DNA of 20,923 nt from CAZAGD01 sp049699975 (GCA_049699975.1 JBNAWB010000041.1:1-20923); one strand, 5' to 3'; positions 1 through 7,917 are shown, counted from the stretch's first letter. Translations and numbers: made by a program. The notes: generated by a model from the sequence alone, not told the origin.

Positions 1-7
1 TCAATCA

Positions 8-45
8 ATTACGAGATTACTTCGATCACTACGCTCTCTCGTAAT
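8..45. repeat. Small palindromic intergenic repeat
   Basis: Bases 8-16 (ATTACGAGA) are a perfect 9-base inverted match to 37-45 (TCTCGTAAT), enclosing a 20-base loop. The composition resembles a short dispersed repeat that I recall from many uncultured anaerobe genomes. That family assignment is from memory; the inverted repeat itself is seen directly. No T-run follows, so it is not a typical terminator. Confidence 0.5.
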
Positions 46-89
46 GACCTAAAGGGATTGGAGGACAAGGGTTCGTCCCTGGCCACATT

Positions 90-120
90 TTCGACAAGCC
101 CCAAAGGCTTGCCCTACGAA
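90..120. repeat. Second small palindromic repeat
   Basis: CAAGCC (95-100) and GGCTTG (106-111) form a perfect 6-bp stem with a 5-base loop, and TTCG (90-93) can pair with CGAA (117-120) outside it. The wording resembles the dispersed 'TTCGACAAGC...GCTTG' palindromes of many bacterial genomes. It sits in the non-coding leader before the first gene. Apart from this repeat, the preceding one and the promoter at 311-340, I see nothing credible in 1-383. Confidence 0.4.
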
Positions 121-310
121 TTGATAGGAATGTTTAATCCACCCGCCCTTTGCGGAAAGAAGATGGATAAGTATAAAGACGTTAATTCCCAGCTGATTTT
201 AATTTCGCCCCGCTTGTCTCCGCCCGAGGCAGACCAGAACCACGCAGGGATTTATCGATCCCAGCTTAGAATAAAATTTAAAAGTGATCAACGGTCAGAG
301 CTATTTTATC

Positions 311-340
311 TTGACATCGCCAAACAAAGAAGACTATAAA
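311..340 (+). promoter_or_regulatory. Sigma70-type promoter for the kor unit
   Basis: A perfect -35 box TTGACA (311-316) is followed after 18 bases by TATAAA (335-340), five of six matches to the -10 consensus. Transcription would start near 347-350, leaving a leader of about 35 bases before the ATG at 384. This also argues against translation starting at the ATG at 345. It would drive the ferredoxin-type subunit and the genes downstream to about 7846. Confidence 0.6.
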
Positions 341-365
341 ATAAATGTCGTGTTTTCCCAGCGGG

Positions 366-373
366 AAAGGAGG
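366..373 (+). promoter_or_regulatory. Ribosome binding site that fixes the start at 384
   Basis: AAAGGAGG lies 10 bases before the ATG at 384. The in-frame ATG at 345 has no such site, so the shorter protein is preferred. Confidence 0.75.
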
Positions 374-383
374 ATTTTTATTT

Positions 384-617
384 ATGCCCATAACAATTGT
401 CAAAGAATTTTGCAAAGGCTGTGGGTTCTGTATAGCCAATTGCCCCAAAAAAGTGTATGAACTTTCTCAAGAAATGAATAAAAAAGGATACCGCCTCCCG
501 CGGCCAGTGCGCGAAGAGGATTGTACCGAGTGCGGTATTTGTGATCTCTATTGTCCTGATTTTGCTATAATTCTGGAAAAAAGCAAAGACCAAAAAATTA
601 GAAAGGAGAAGATCTGA
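384..617 (+). CDS. korD: 2-oxoacid:ferredoxin oxidoreductase delta subunit (2x[4Fe-4S] ferredoxin)
   Basis: A 77-residue ferredoxin-like subunit that would pass electrons from the catalytic subunits to free ferredoxin in the cytoplasm. Two complete cluster motifs are visible: C10, C13, C16, C20-P and C47, C50, C53, C57-P, each of the form CxxCxxCxxxCP, so two [4Fe-4S] clusters are expected. The size fits the delta subunit of four-subunit KOR/VOR enzymes. The start at 384 is chosen for its AAAGGAGG site and because the upstream promoter would start transcripts just after 345. Its TGA shares one base with the ATG of the alpha subunit, so translation is probably coupled. Gene order delta-alpha-beta-gamma is common for this enzyme. 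The symbol is by analogy; the substrate (2-oxoglutarate or a branched-chain 2-oxoacid) is not shown by this subunit. Confidence 0.9.
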   Translation: MPITIVKEFCKGCGFCIANCPKKVYELSQEMNKKGYRLPRPVREEDCTECGICDLYCPDFAIILEKSKDQKIRKEKI

Positions 618-1777
618 TGGCCTCCGGAGTAAAACCGGGAAGATATTTTGTGCAGGGCGATGAGGCGATTGCGGAAGGAGCGATTGCTGCGGGCTGCCGC
701 TTTTTTGCCGGCTATCCAATTACCCCCTCCTCCGAAACTTCCGAAGCCATGGCGCGCCGTTTGCCAGAAGTAGGAGGAATCTGCCTGCAGATGGAAGATG
801 AAATGGCTTCCATCCATGCCGTAGGCGCAGCTTCTGTCGGTGGCCTCAAGGCCATGACCATTTCTTCTGGTCCCGGAATCAGCCTTAAATTGGAGGGTTT
901 GGGCTGGGGGATTAAAAATGAAATCCCCTATGTGGTGGTAGATGTGCAGAGAGCAGGACCCAGCAACGGCGTAGCTACCAGAGTTGGCCAAGGAGATTTT
1001 TACACTGTCCGTTACGGATCAGCAGGAGGGAACAGCGCTTTAATCGCCCTTTCTCCCAAATCTACCCAAGAAGCTTTTGACCTCACTATAGAATGTTTCA
1101 ATCTGGCCGAAATTTTTCGCTGTCCGGTATTTCTGCTTACCGATGAAACAGTCGGGCATACCCGGGAATTATTAGTCATCCCTGAAGAATCTGAGCTTAA
1201 AATTGTCCCGCGGCGCAAGCCCACTGTTCCTCCCGAAGAATTTCTTATGTACCCTTTGGATAATCCCACGGTGATTAATTATCCTTTCCCCAATATCGGC
1301 GAAGGATATGGCATCTGCGTCTCCCCTTACACCCACACTTCCAAGGGTTACGCCAGCACGGCCCAAGAAATCCAGGAAAAAATGGCCAAGCGTCTGGTTT
1401 TAAAAGTCACCGCTAACTTGGATAAATTAGTACGCGTGGAAAGGCAAAAAATGGAAGACGCCGAATTCGCTGTCATAGCTTACGGCGGGAATGCCCGTCC
1501 GGCCATGGCTGCCGTGGAGATGGCCCGGGAAAAAGGCCTAAAAGTTGGCTTTTTCCGGCCTATAATAGTCTGGCCTTTCCCTGATGAAGAAGTGCTTAAA
1601 GTTGCGGAAAAAGTTAAGCAGATATTAGTGTGCGAATTAAACATAGACGGACAGCTTTCTCGAGAAGTGGCCCGGGCGGCAAAAGGAAAAGCTGAAGTTT
1701 ATCATTTAGGATCCGGGGGAGTAGAACCGCACTTGCCGGCCCAAATATTCAACGAAATAAGGAGGCTTTATTCATGA
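617..1777 (+). CDS. korA: 2-oxoacid:ferredoxin oxidoreductase alpha subunit
   Basis: A 386-residue alpha subunit of a CoA-acylating 2-oxoacid:ferredoxin oxidoreductase (2-oxoacid + CoA + oxidised ferredoxin to acyl-CoA + CO2, reversible). Family hallmarks are the N-terminal GYPITPSSE block (about residues 33-41), the QMEDEMASI stretch that contacts the beta subunit near the thiamine site, the SSGPG motif and the VDVQRAGPSNG block. The C-terminal third carries the domain II type sequence (AVIAYGGNARPA, then FFRPIIVWPFP). Length matches KorA/VorA of the split four-subunit enzymes rather than the single-chain pyruvate enzyme. It overlaps the neighbours at both ends (1 base upstream, ATGA overlap downstream). 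2-Oxoglutarate is the likeliest substrate by analogy, but 2-oxoisovalerate-type or other 2-oxoacids cannot be excluded. Confidence 0.92.
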   Translation: MASGVKPGRYFVQGDEAIAEGAIAAGCRFFAGYPITPSSETSEAMARRLPEVGGICLQMEDEMASIHAVGAASVGGLKAMTISSGPGISLKLEGLGWGIKNEIPYVVVDVQRAGPSNGVATRVGQGDFYTVRYGSAGGNSALIALSPKSTQEAFDLTIECFNLAEIFRCPVFLLTDETVGHTRELLVIPEESELKIVPRRKPTVPPEEFLMYPLDNPTVINYPFPNIGEGYGICVSPYTHTSKGYASTAQEIQEKMAKRLVLKVTANLDKLVRVERQKMEDAEFAVIAYGGNARPAMAAVEMAREKGLKVGFFRPIIVWPFPDEEVLKVAEKVKQILVCELNIDGQLSREVARAAKGKAEVYHLGSGGVEPHLPAQIFNEIRRLYS

Positions 1778-2628
1778 GTGCTCTTGCGGAAAATAAAGAA
1801 AAGTTGCATCCTTTGGTAGCTAAGTATCTCCGGCGGGAACGCATGCCCCATATGGCTTGTCCAGGATGCGGCATCGGCCAGGTAGTACATGCTGTCCTTC
1901 TGGCCGTTGACGAGCTTGGCCTAACCCCCCAAGACACAGTCTGGGTTCAAGGTGTAGGTTGCAGCAGTCGGATAACCTATTCGACCTGGATTGGAGACAA
2001 TATAGATGCTCATCATGGTCGTATATTTGCTGTTGCTACCGGCCTAAAAATGGCTCGTCCGGATATGAATTTTATCCTCTTCACCGGCGACGGCGACTGC
2101 GGGGCTATTGGGGGAAATCACTTTATTCATGCCTGCCGGCGAAACCTGGATGTCACGGCTATCCTCTTTAATAATGGCATCTATGGCATGACTGGTGGGC
2201 AAGTGGCGCCCACTTCTCCATTAGGAGCTACAACCACGACCACACCTTACGGCAATATTGAGGACCCTTTCGACATGTGTCAAATGGCTATTGCTGCGGG
2301 AGCCAGCTATGTAGCTCGCTGGCGCTCCACAGATGTTAAGGCAATTGCCAATTCTATAAAGAAAGGAATCCAAACCAAAGGCTTAGCTTTTATTGAAGTC
2401 CTACTTCAATGTCCAACCAATTTTGGACGTTATGTCCTAAAGACGAGCAATCCGCAAGAAGTAATTAAATGGATTAAGGAGCATACGGTTACCCAACAAA
2501 AAGCCAAAGAATTATCCCCCCCAGAATTAGCTGGTAAATACGTTATTGGCGAATTTATCCATCGGCCTGAACGGACGGGCATTGTCGCCCGGTATCAAGA
2601 GTTCTTAAAAAAACACATGAAGGAGTAA
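1774..2628 (+). CDS. korB: 2-oxoacid:ferredoxin oxidoreductase beta subunit (thiamine diphosphate binding)
   Basis: A 284-residue catalytic subunit binding thiamine diphosphate. The N-terminal CPGCG motif (C29-G33) and the pyrophosphate/Mg2+ motif GDGD (105-108), closing with N133-N134 about 28 residues later, are intact. The sequence around GIYGMTGGQ is typical of KorB/VorB. Length agrees with beta subunits of four-subunit enzymes, which bring no cluster of their own beyond cysteines near the N terminus. It starts inside the alpha stop codon (ATGA at 1774-1777) and ends 3 bases before the gamma gene, so the four subunits are one translational block. Together with alpha it forms the active site. 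Substrate is assigned only by analogy, as for alpha. Confidence 0.92.
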   Translation: MSALAENKEKLHPLVAKYLRRERMPHMACPGCGIGQVVHAVLLAVDELGLTPQDTVWVQGVGCSSRITYSTWIGDNIDAHHGRIFAVATGLKMARPDMNFILFTGDGDCGAIGGNHFIHACRRNLDVTAILFNNGIYGMTGGQVAPTSPLGATTTTTPYGNIEDPFDMCQMAIAAGASYVARWRSTDVKAIANSIKKGIQTKGLAFIEVLLQCPTNFGRYVLKTSNPQEVIKWIKEHTVTQQKAKELSPPELAGKYVIGEFIHRPERTGIVARYQEFLKKHMKE

Positions 2629-2631
2629 GCC

Positions 2632-3204
2632 ATGGCGAGGCAAGAATTTAGGTTTGCTGGTTTCGGAGGACAAGGATTGCTTCTGGCGGGCATAATTTTA
2701 GGGAGAACAGCGGCCATATACGCCGGGAAACACGCCGCGCAAACCCAATCATACGGGACAGAAGCCAGAGGAGGAGCAAGTCAATGTAATGTGGTTATTG
2801 CCGACGAGGAAATTACTTATGTGGGTGTGGTCAATCCCGATGTCTTTGTAGTTATGTCCCAGGAAGCTTACGATAAACTGATCGGGGAAGTTAAAAATGG
2901 CGGGATAGTTTTTTTTGATGCTGATCTTGTCAAAATTAAAAAAGACTTACCTTTGCAACAAATACCTATTCCCGCCACCAAAGGCGCTACAGAACTGGGC
3001 AGAGCAATGGTGGCCAATGTGGTCATGCTGGGAGCGATGATCGAGGGAACAAAAATTATTGATGTTGATTTGGTAAAAAATTGCTTGCGGGAAAGCGTCC
3101 CCGAAGGCACAGAAGAGTTGAACCTTAAAGCTTTTGATATGGGTCGATCTTTATATCAAAAAGCCACGCTAATGAGCGGGCCGGCAGCAGCAGCTAAGAA
3201 TTAA
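2632..3204 (+). CDS. korC: 2-oxoacid:ferredoxin oxidoreductase gamma subunit
   Basis: A 190-residue gamma subunit. The N terminus carries the glycine-rich FGGQG loop (about residues 11-15) and the SYGTEARGGAS segment characteristic of the POR/KOR gamma domain, which contributes to CoA binding and assembly. It lies 3 bases after the beta gene, with an AAGGAG site inside the end of that gene, and completes the delta-alpha-beta-gamma set, so all subunits of one enzyme are present. The C-terminal tail is Ala-rich and ends soon after MGRSLYQKA. There is no sign of truncation. Confidence 0.92.
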   Translation: MARQEFRFAGFGGQGLLLAGIILGRTAAIYAGKHAAQTQSYGTEARGGASQCNVVIADEEITYVGVVNPDVFVVMSQEAYDKLIGEVKNGGIVFFDADLVKIKKDLPLQQIPIPATKGATELGRAMVANVVMLGAMIEGTKIIDVDLVKNCLRESVPEGTEELNLKAFDMGRSLYQKATLMSGPAAAAKN

Positions 3205-3217
3205 AAAAGGAGAGCCA

Positions 3218-4381
3218 ATGGAAAAATTTATGGGTTATGCCCGTCCTCACGGGCGGGTAGGGACGAGAAATTATTTAGCTATTATGCCCACTGTGTTTTG
3301 TGCCAATGAGGTAGCTTTCCAGATCGCTCGGCAATTTCCTAATGCCCGACCCATTCTCCACCACCAGGGTTGTGCCCAATTAAAACCAGACGTCGACCAA
3401 GTGACCCGCACTTTAATTGGCCTAGGCACAAACCCTAATGTGGGCGGAGTCTTACTTGTAGCCTTGGGATGTGAGAGTGTATCTCTGGCTGCCGTTTACC
3501 AAGGTTTGAAAAAGAGAGGCCAAGAAGTAGCTCACCTGACCATCCAATCCTTAGGCGGCATGAAGAATTCTATAAAAAAAGGAATCGATTTAGCAGCTAA
3601 AATTAATAAAAAGATGAAAGAGATGAAAAGAAAACCCTTCCCCCTCAGCCGTTTAGTTTTGGGAATCAAATGCGGCTCTTCCGATGCCTCTTCTGGTTTA
3701 GTGAGCAATCCCGCGGTGGGATTGGTGGCTGATGAACTAATTCTCCAAGGCGGCACGGTCATCTTCGGCGAAACGACAGAATTTTTGGGGGCAGAGCATC
3801 TTCTGGCCCGTCGCGCAGATAATGAGGAAATAGCCAACAAAATCCTTTTTATTGTGGAAAGAATGGAAAATAGAGTAAAAGCTTTGGGCGTCGACATGCG
3901 GGGTGCTCAACCTACACCCGGGAATATGCGTGGAGGAATTACCACTATCGAAGAAAAATCTTTGGGAGCGATATGTAAATCAGGGTCACGGCCCATAAAC
4001 GGCGTCTTAGAATACGGGGAAATGGCTCCGCAAAATGGTCTGTACATCCTCGACTCACCAGGAAAAGAAGCAGAGATTATGACCGGCTTGGCCGCGGCGG
4101 GAGCAAATATAATTGTCTTTTCTACTGGAGGAGGCGCCCCCCAGGGTTTCCCCTTGGTTCCCGTGATTAAAGTGGCCGGTAATCCCCAGAAGTGTATAGC
4201 TATGCAAGAACATATAGATGTAGACGCCAGCGGCGTTCTCACCGGGACCTTATCTTTAGTAGATGTTAAAGAAAAGATCATGACCAAAATTATTAAAGTA
4301 AGTGGCGGTCAAAAGGTGCAAGCAGAAAAGTTGAAGTATGATCAAACTGCGGAAATATATATTACTGGCCCAACTGTCTAA
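3218..4381 (+). CDS. UxaA-family (altronate dehydratase / sulfolactate sulfo-lyase type) large subunit
   Basis: A 387-residue member of the UxaA / galactarate dehydratase family, whose known members are metal-dependent lyases that eliminate water from sugar acids or sulfite from (R)-sulfolactate (SuyB). Visible hallmarks are GRVGTRN (12-18), HHQGCAQ (48-54), the TLIGLGTNPN block, GIKCGSSDASSG, and the C-terminal GGAPQGFP...PVIKVAGN block (about 301-327). It corresponds to the large subunit only. The small N-terminal SAF-like domain (as in UxaA N terminus or SuyA) is neither fused nor encoded anywhere in this window. It follows the gamma subunit by 13 bases with an AAAGGAGAG site, so it is co-transcribed with the oxidoreductase. 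The substrate is unknown: a hydroxy-dicarboxylic acid, sugar acid or sulfolactate are all possible. The ComA-like gene downstream makes the sulfonate option worth testing. Confidence 0.82.
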   Translation: MEKFMGYARPHGRVGTRNYLAIMPTVFCANEVAFQIARQFPNARPILHHQGCAQLKPDVDQVTRTLIGLGTNPNVGGVLLVALGCESVSLAAVYQGLKKRGQEVAHLTIQSLGGMKNSIKKGIDLAAKINKKMKEMKRKPFPLSRLVLGIKCGSSDASSGLVSNPAVGLVADELILQGGTVIFGETTEFLGAEHLLARRADNEEIANKILFIVERMENRVKALGVDMRGAQPTPGNMRGGITTIEEKSLGAICKSGSRPINGVLEYGEMAPQNGLYILDSPGKEAEIMTGLAAAGANIIVFSTGGGAPQGFPLVPVIKVAGNPQKCIAMQEHIDVDASGVLTGTLSLVDVKEKIMTKIIKVSGGQKVQAEKLKYDQTAEIYITGPTV

Positions 4382-4395
4382 GATAAAGAAAATTT

Positions 4396-5169
4396 ATGCT
4401 CCTTTTCCAGGAAAAGAAACACTTTTTAACCATAGCAATTAATCGCCCGGAAGCTTTAAACACTCTTACCCCTGACTTAATAAAGCAATTGACTACAGCT
4501 ATAACCGAATGGAGTCAGCAGCCAGATATCCGGGTAATAGTTATTACCGGCGCTGGAGACCGAGCCTTCGTTGGCGGAGTGGATGTGCGCTCCATGAAAG
4601 ACCTCGATCCTGAAGGAGCTGAAAAATTTATAACCAACCTCCACAAATGTTTCTTGGCCATTAGAGAATCACCCCAAATAATTATTGCCTCCATCAACGG
4701 CTATGCTCTCGGTGGTGGATTAGAACTTGCTGTTTCTTGTGATTTGCGTATTGCCTCTGATCGGGCGCAATTCGGCATGCCTGAGGTCAAAGTGGGTATC
4801 CCTTCCGTAATTGAGAGTGCTCTTCTTCCTCGGTTAATCGGCTTAGGCCCAGCAGCCGAATTAGTTTACACCGGCAAAATGATTGACGCCCAAGAAGCCT
4901 GGCGCATTGGCTTAGTAAATAAAGTTGTCCCTCATGAAGAATTAAAAGCGGCTACCCAACAAATGGTGAGGGAAATTCTCCAAAATGCTCCCCAGGCTTT
5001 AATTATTCAAAAAAGGCTTATCGCCCAATGGATGGAACAACCGCTCAGCAGAGGGATTGCCGCCGGAATCAAAGCCTTTAAAGAAAGCTATAGAACAGAT
5101 GAACCTCGGGAAGGCATGCAAGCATTCTTAGAAAAGAGAAAACCTTCTTTTGCGATTGAAGAGGGATAG
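4396..5169 (+). CDS. Enoyl-CoA hydratase/isomerase (crotonase family)
   Basis: A 257-residue crotonase-fold protein expected to add water to, or isomerise, a 2-enoyl-CoA in the cytoplasm. The first oxyanion-hole strand is AFVGGVDV (57-64), where AFxAGxD is usual. The second is GYALGGGLELA (102-112). Both acidic residues of classical hydratases appear to be present: E110 in GGLELA and E130 in MPEV, 20 residues apart as in the mitochondrial enzyme (E144/E164). Length is normal. It begins 14 bases after the UxaA-like gene with only a weak purine-rich site before the ATG. Crotonase members also include decarboxylases, thioesterases and lyases, so hydratase is the default rather than proven. In this operon a short-chain or dicarboxylic enoyl-CoA is plausible. 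Confidence 0.85.
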   Translation: MLLFQEKKHFLTIAINRPEALNTLTPDLIKQLTTAITEWSQQPDIRVIVITGAGDRAFVGGVDVRSMKDLDPEGAEKFITNLHKCFLAIRESPQIIIASINGYALGGGLELAVSCDLRIASDRAQFGMPEVKVGIPSVIESALLPRLIGLGPAAELVYTGKMIDAQEAWRIGLVNKVVPHEELKAATQQMVREILQNAPQALIIQKRLIAQWMEQPLSRGIAAGIKAFKESYRTDEPREGMQAFLEKRKPSFAIEEG

Positions 5170-5192
5170 CTTCGAAAAAGGAGGAGAGAGCC

Positions 5193-5972
5193 ATGAGTAA
5201 TAAATCAATTTTCCTAATTTCTTTGGTTATCATCTTATGGCCCCTTGGCCTATTAGCTGCGGAAATTGGCCAGGGAGTGCAAATCACTTTTTTTGGGCAT
5301 GCTGCTTTTAAACTCATTTCTCCCCAAGGAGTAGTGGTTTTAATCGATCCATTTTTAAAGAACAATCCCAAAACTCCCGCAGCCATGAAAGAAGTTGAAA
5401 AGGCGGACCTTATCTTAATAACCCATGGCCATGGCGATCATTTAGGGGACACGATTTCCATAGCCCAAAAGACAAACGCCACCGTAATAGGTATTGCTGA
5501 GCTGGCCGGATATATAGGTAAAAAAGGAGTTAAGAATATAGTGCGCATGAACAAAGGAGGAAGTTATTCTTTTAAAGGAATCCGCGTTACCATGGTTAAT
5601 GCGCAACATAGTTCTTCCACCACTGAAGGAGACCAAGTTATTTACACGGGGGAACCAGTAGGTTTTATAATCCGTTTTGAAAATGGCTTCACTGTTTACC
5701 ATGCTGGCGACACCGCGGTAATGTCGGACATGAAAATCTTAGGAGATATTTATAAGCCAGATTTAGCACTCCTGCCCATTGGGAGCCATTTTACTATGGA
5801 CCCTCGCGAAGCTGCTTATGCCTGTAAACTATTGCGGCCTAAATACGTAATTCCCATGCATTATGGTACTTGGCCATTGCTTACCGGCCAAGCTGAGGAA
5901 TTTGGGCAACTGCTGAAGGAACAACCAGAGGTTAAGGTAATCATCTTGGCCCCTGGGGAATCTATAAAATAA
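5193..5972 (+). CDS. Exported UlaG/UPF0173-like metallo-beta-lactamase-fold hydrolase
   Basis: A 259-residue metallo-hydrolase with a probable N-terminal signal peptide: K4, a hydrophobic run over about residues 6-22, and Ala residues at 22-23 as a likely cleavage region. The fold's metal ligands are all visible: HGHGDH (78-83), H139, the Asp of HAGDT (170-174) and H223 in MHYGTW. The overall pattern matches the UPF0173 / UlaG (ascorbate-6-phosphate lactonase) branch, whose members are normally cytoplasmic. The start is well supported by AAGGAGGAG just upstream. It sits 23 bases after the crotonase and 14 before the AOR gene, so it shares their transcript. The substrate cannot be told; a lactone or phosphodiester hydrolase outside the cytoplasmic membrane is a reasonable guess. 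Confidence 0.82.
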   Translation: MSNKSIFLISLVIILWPLGLLAAEIGQGVQITFFGHAAFKLISPQGVVVLIDPFLKNNPKTPAAMKEVEKADLILITHGHGDHLGDTISIAQKTNATVIGIAELAGYIGKKGVKNIVRMNKGGSYSFKGIRVTMVNAQHSSSTTEGDQVIYTGEPVGFIIRFENGFTVYHAGDTAVMSDMKILGDIYKPDLALLPIGSHFTMDPREAAYACKLLRPKYVIPMHYGTWPLLTGQAEEFGQLLKEQPEVKVIILAPGESIK

Positions 5973-5986
5973 AAACAGAGGTAAAT

Positions 5987-7846
5987 ATGTACGGATATAC
6001 CGGCAGAATTCTTTACATCGACTTGAGTGCTCAAAAATTTAATATTGAAAGTTTTGATGAAAATTTGGCCCGCAAATTTTTGGGAGGAAATGGGTTTGCT
6101 GTTAAAATACTCTATGACCGTCTTTCTCCGGGGGTTGATCCCTTTTCTCCCCAAAACATCGTAGTCTTCGCCGTAGGCCCCATCACTGATACCCCCCTGC
6201 CCAGCACCAGTCGGGGTTATGTTGCTACCAAATCTCCTCTTAACCATCTTTATTTTGATTCCACTTTCGGCGGCCGTTTGGCGATTACTCAAAAAAGGAC
6301 TGGATTTGAAGCCATCGTGATTACAGGTCAAGCGCCTCAGCCCACTTATCTTCTTATTGATGAAGAAGGTGCCAAATTTAAGCCTGCTTCCTCCTATTGG
6401 GGCAAGCTGACTAAAGAAACGTGGGCAGCTATTCAGGCAGCCGAAGGGGAAGATGCTGATGTGGTCGCTATTGGACCAGCAGGGGAAAAATTAGTCCGCT
6501 TTGCCTCCCTCACCCACCACTGGCGGGGGCGCGAAGGGGTGGCTGGCCGCGGAGGTATAGGAGCTGTCTTAGGTTCTAAGAATCTCAAAGCGGTGGTAGT
6601 CAAAGGAAAGCGCAAGACAGAAGTTGCCGACCCCAAAAGTTTACAGGAGCTAATGGCCTCCCGCAAAGATTTCATGGAAAAGGGAACTGCTGGTTTAAAA
6701 AACTTAGGGACTCCTGTATTAGTAAACATGATTAATACGATCGGCGGATTGGGCGTGCGCAATGCCCAGCAGGAGTACAGTTCTCGGGCCATAGAGATCA
6801 GCGGGGAAAGAATAAAAGAACTTTATTTTGCCAAGCACGATACGTGCTTTGGATGTCCGATCGCCTGTGGTAAAACATTACAACTGCCTCCAGAAAAAGG
6901 AAATCTCCGTTGGAAAATGCCCGAATATGAGACTCTTTACTCTTTGGGTTCGATGTTGGAAATTTGGGATCCCATTACCTTACTTAAACTTAATTATCTT
7001 TGTGATCAGTGGGGATTGGATACCATCAGTATGGGGGTAACTATTTCTTTTGCCCTGGAATGTTTTGAGCAAGGTTTGTTGACTCCCCAGGATGCTGGCG
7101 GCAAATTGCTCCGGTTTGGAGATGCCCCTTCAATCCTGGAATTAGTTGAAGAAACTGCCCAGCGCCAAGGATTAGGAAATCTTTTGGCTGAAGGGTCTTA
7201 TCGCTTGGGTGAACGTTTAGGAAAGAAAGCTGCCGAATTTTTATACTGTGTAAAAAAATTAGAAATTGCCGGTCACTCGGCTCGCGCCTTGAAAGGGATG
7301 TCTATTGGTTACGCCACAGCCACCAGAGGAGGTAGTCACCACGATGCTCGGCCTACCCTGCAATACGCCGGGGAATTTGACCGCACCAAAACGGCAAATC
7401 AACCTCTTTTCGCTGTGCGTACTCAAAATTTCAGTGCTTTTGACGACTCCCTTACGCAGTGTCGCTTCGCCAGCGAGCGCGGGTTTGGAGGTTTAATTAA
7501 TGACCATTATGTAGCCATGGTGAAGGCAGTTACCGGCTGGGAAGTAACTTTGGACGAGCTGGAACGAATAGGAGAGCGGATTTATAATCTGGAAAGAGTT
7601 TTTAACTGCCGGGAGGGTATTTCCCGCAAAGATGACCAACTTCCTTTCCGCGTCCAAAATGAACCTATTCCTTCTGGTCCTTCCCAAGGAATGTACTGCC
7701 CTCCAGAAGAATTGGAGAAGATGCTTGATGAGTATTATCATCTGCGGGGCTGGAATGACCAAGGAATTCCTACATCTGAACGTCTGCACCTGTTAGGTCT
7801 GGAGGAAGCGGCCCAGGATTTAAAACAAATTATTTTCCGCAAATAA
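5987..7846 (+). CDS. Aldehyde:ferredoxin oxidoreductase family (tungsten-pterin) enzyme
   Basis: A 619-residue AOR-family protein, expected to hold a tungsten bis-pterin site and one [4Fe-4S] cluster and to interconvert an aldehyde and a carboxylic acid with ferredoxin. The N-terminal YTGRILYIDLS start and the LGGNGFAVK stretch are typical. Cluster cysteines C287, C290 and C294 (CFGCPIAC) with C492 (TQCRF) match the four-cysteine pattern of the Pyrococcus enzyme. Length is that of AOR/FOR subfamilies. An AGAGGT site precedes the ATG. It ends the first transcription unit and is followed by a repeat and a new promoter. No separate ferredoxin-like AOR partner is encoded next to it. Family members also include formaldehyde, glyceraldehyde-3-phosphate and benzoyl-CoA-reducing (BamB) types, so the substrate is open. 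Confidence 0.9.
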   Translation: MYGYTGRILYIDLSAQKFNIESFDENLARKFLGGNGFAVKILYDRLSPGVDPFSPQNIVVFAVGPITDTPLPSTSRGYVATKSPLNHLYFDSTFGGRLAITQKRTGFEAIVITGQAPQPTYLLIDEEGAKFKPASSYWGKLTKETWAAIQAAEGEDADVVAIGPAGEKLVRFASLTHHWRGREGVAGRGGIGAVLGSKNLKAVVVKGKRKTEVADPKSLQELMASRKDFMEKGTAGLKNLGTPVLVNMINTIGGLGVRNAQQEYSSRAIEISGERIKELYFAKHDTCFGCPIACGKTLQLPPEKGNLRWKMPEYETLYSLGSMLEIWDPITLLKLNYLCDQWGLDTISMGVTISFALECFEQGLLTPQDAGGKLLRFGDAPSILELVEETAQRQGLGNLLAEGSYRLGERLGKKAAEFLYCVKKLEIAGHSARALKGMSIGYATATRGGSHHDARPTLQYAGEFDRTKTANQPLFAVRTQNFSAFDDSLTQCRFASERGFGGLINDHYVAMVKAVTGWEVTLDELERIGERIYNLERVFNCREGISRKDDQLPFRVQNEPIPSGPSQGMYCPPEELEKMLDEYYHLRGWNDQGIPTSERLHLLGLEEAAQDLKQIIFRK

Positions 7847-7865
7847 GGTTAAGGAGAAAATTACA

Positions 7866-7903
7866 TCTAATCCTCCCGCGGGCAAAGGGAGAATGCGCAG
7901 AGT
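7866..7903. repeat. Decayed GC-rich palindromic repeat
   Basis: The stretch around 'CCTCCCGCGGGCAAAGGGAG' (7872-7891) resembles the better-preserved CCTCTCCCC/GGGGAGAGG repeats near 10715, 15350 and 15865. Here only a short CCCGCGGG palindrome and a CTCCC/GGGAG pairing remain. It lies in the gap between the AOR gene and the next promoter. The relationship is a visual judgement. Confidence 0.35.
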
Positions 7904-7917
7904 TACAAGGATAAAAC

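Noticed and set aside
58..339. A 93-codon + strand reading frame starting at TTG in the leader region
   Set aside because: It has no ribosome binding site, spans two repeat-like palindromes and the -35/-10 boxes of a strong promoter, and its translation resembles no protein family.
345..383. An upstream ATG that would lengthen the ferredoxin subunit by 13 residues
   Set aside because: It lies at the predicted transcription start, lacks a binding site, and the extra residues do not match the family; AAAGGAGG points to 384.
378..991. Long minus-strand reading frames opposite the korD and korA genes
   Set aside because: They are shadows of strongly conserved + strand genes with no binding sites or recognisable domains. 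The same applies to the minus-strand frames across the rest of the window.
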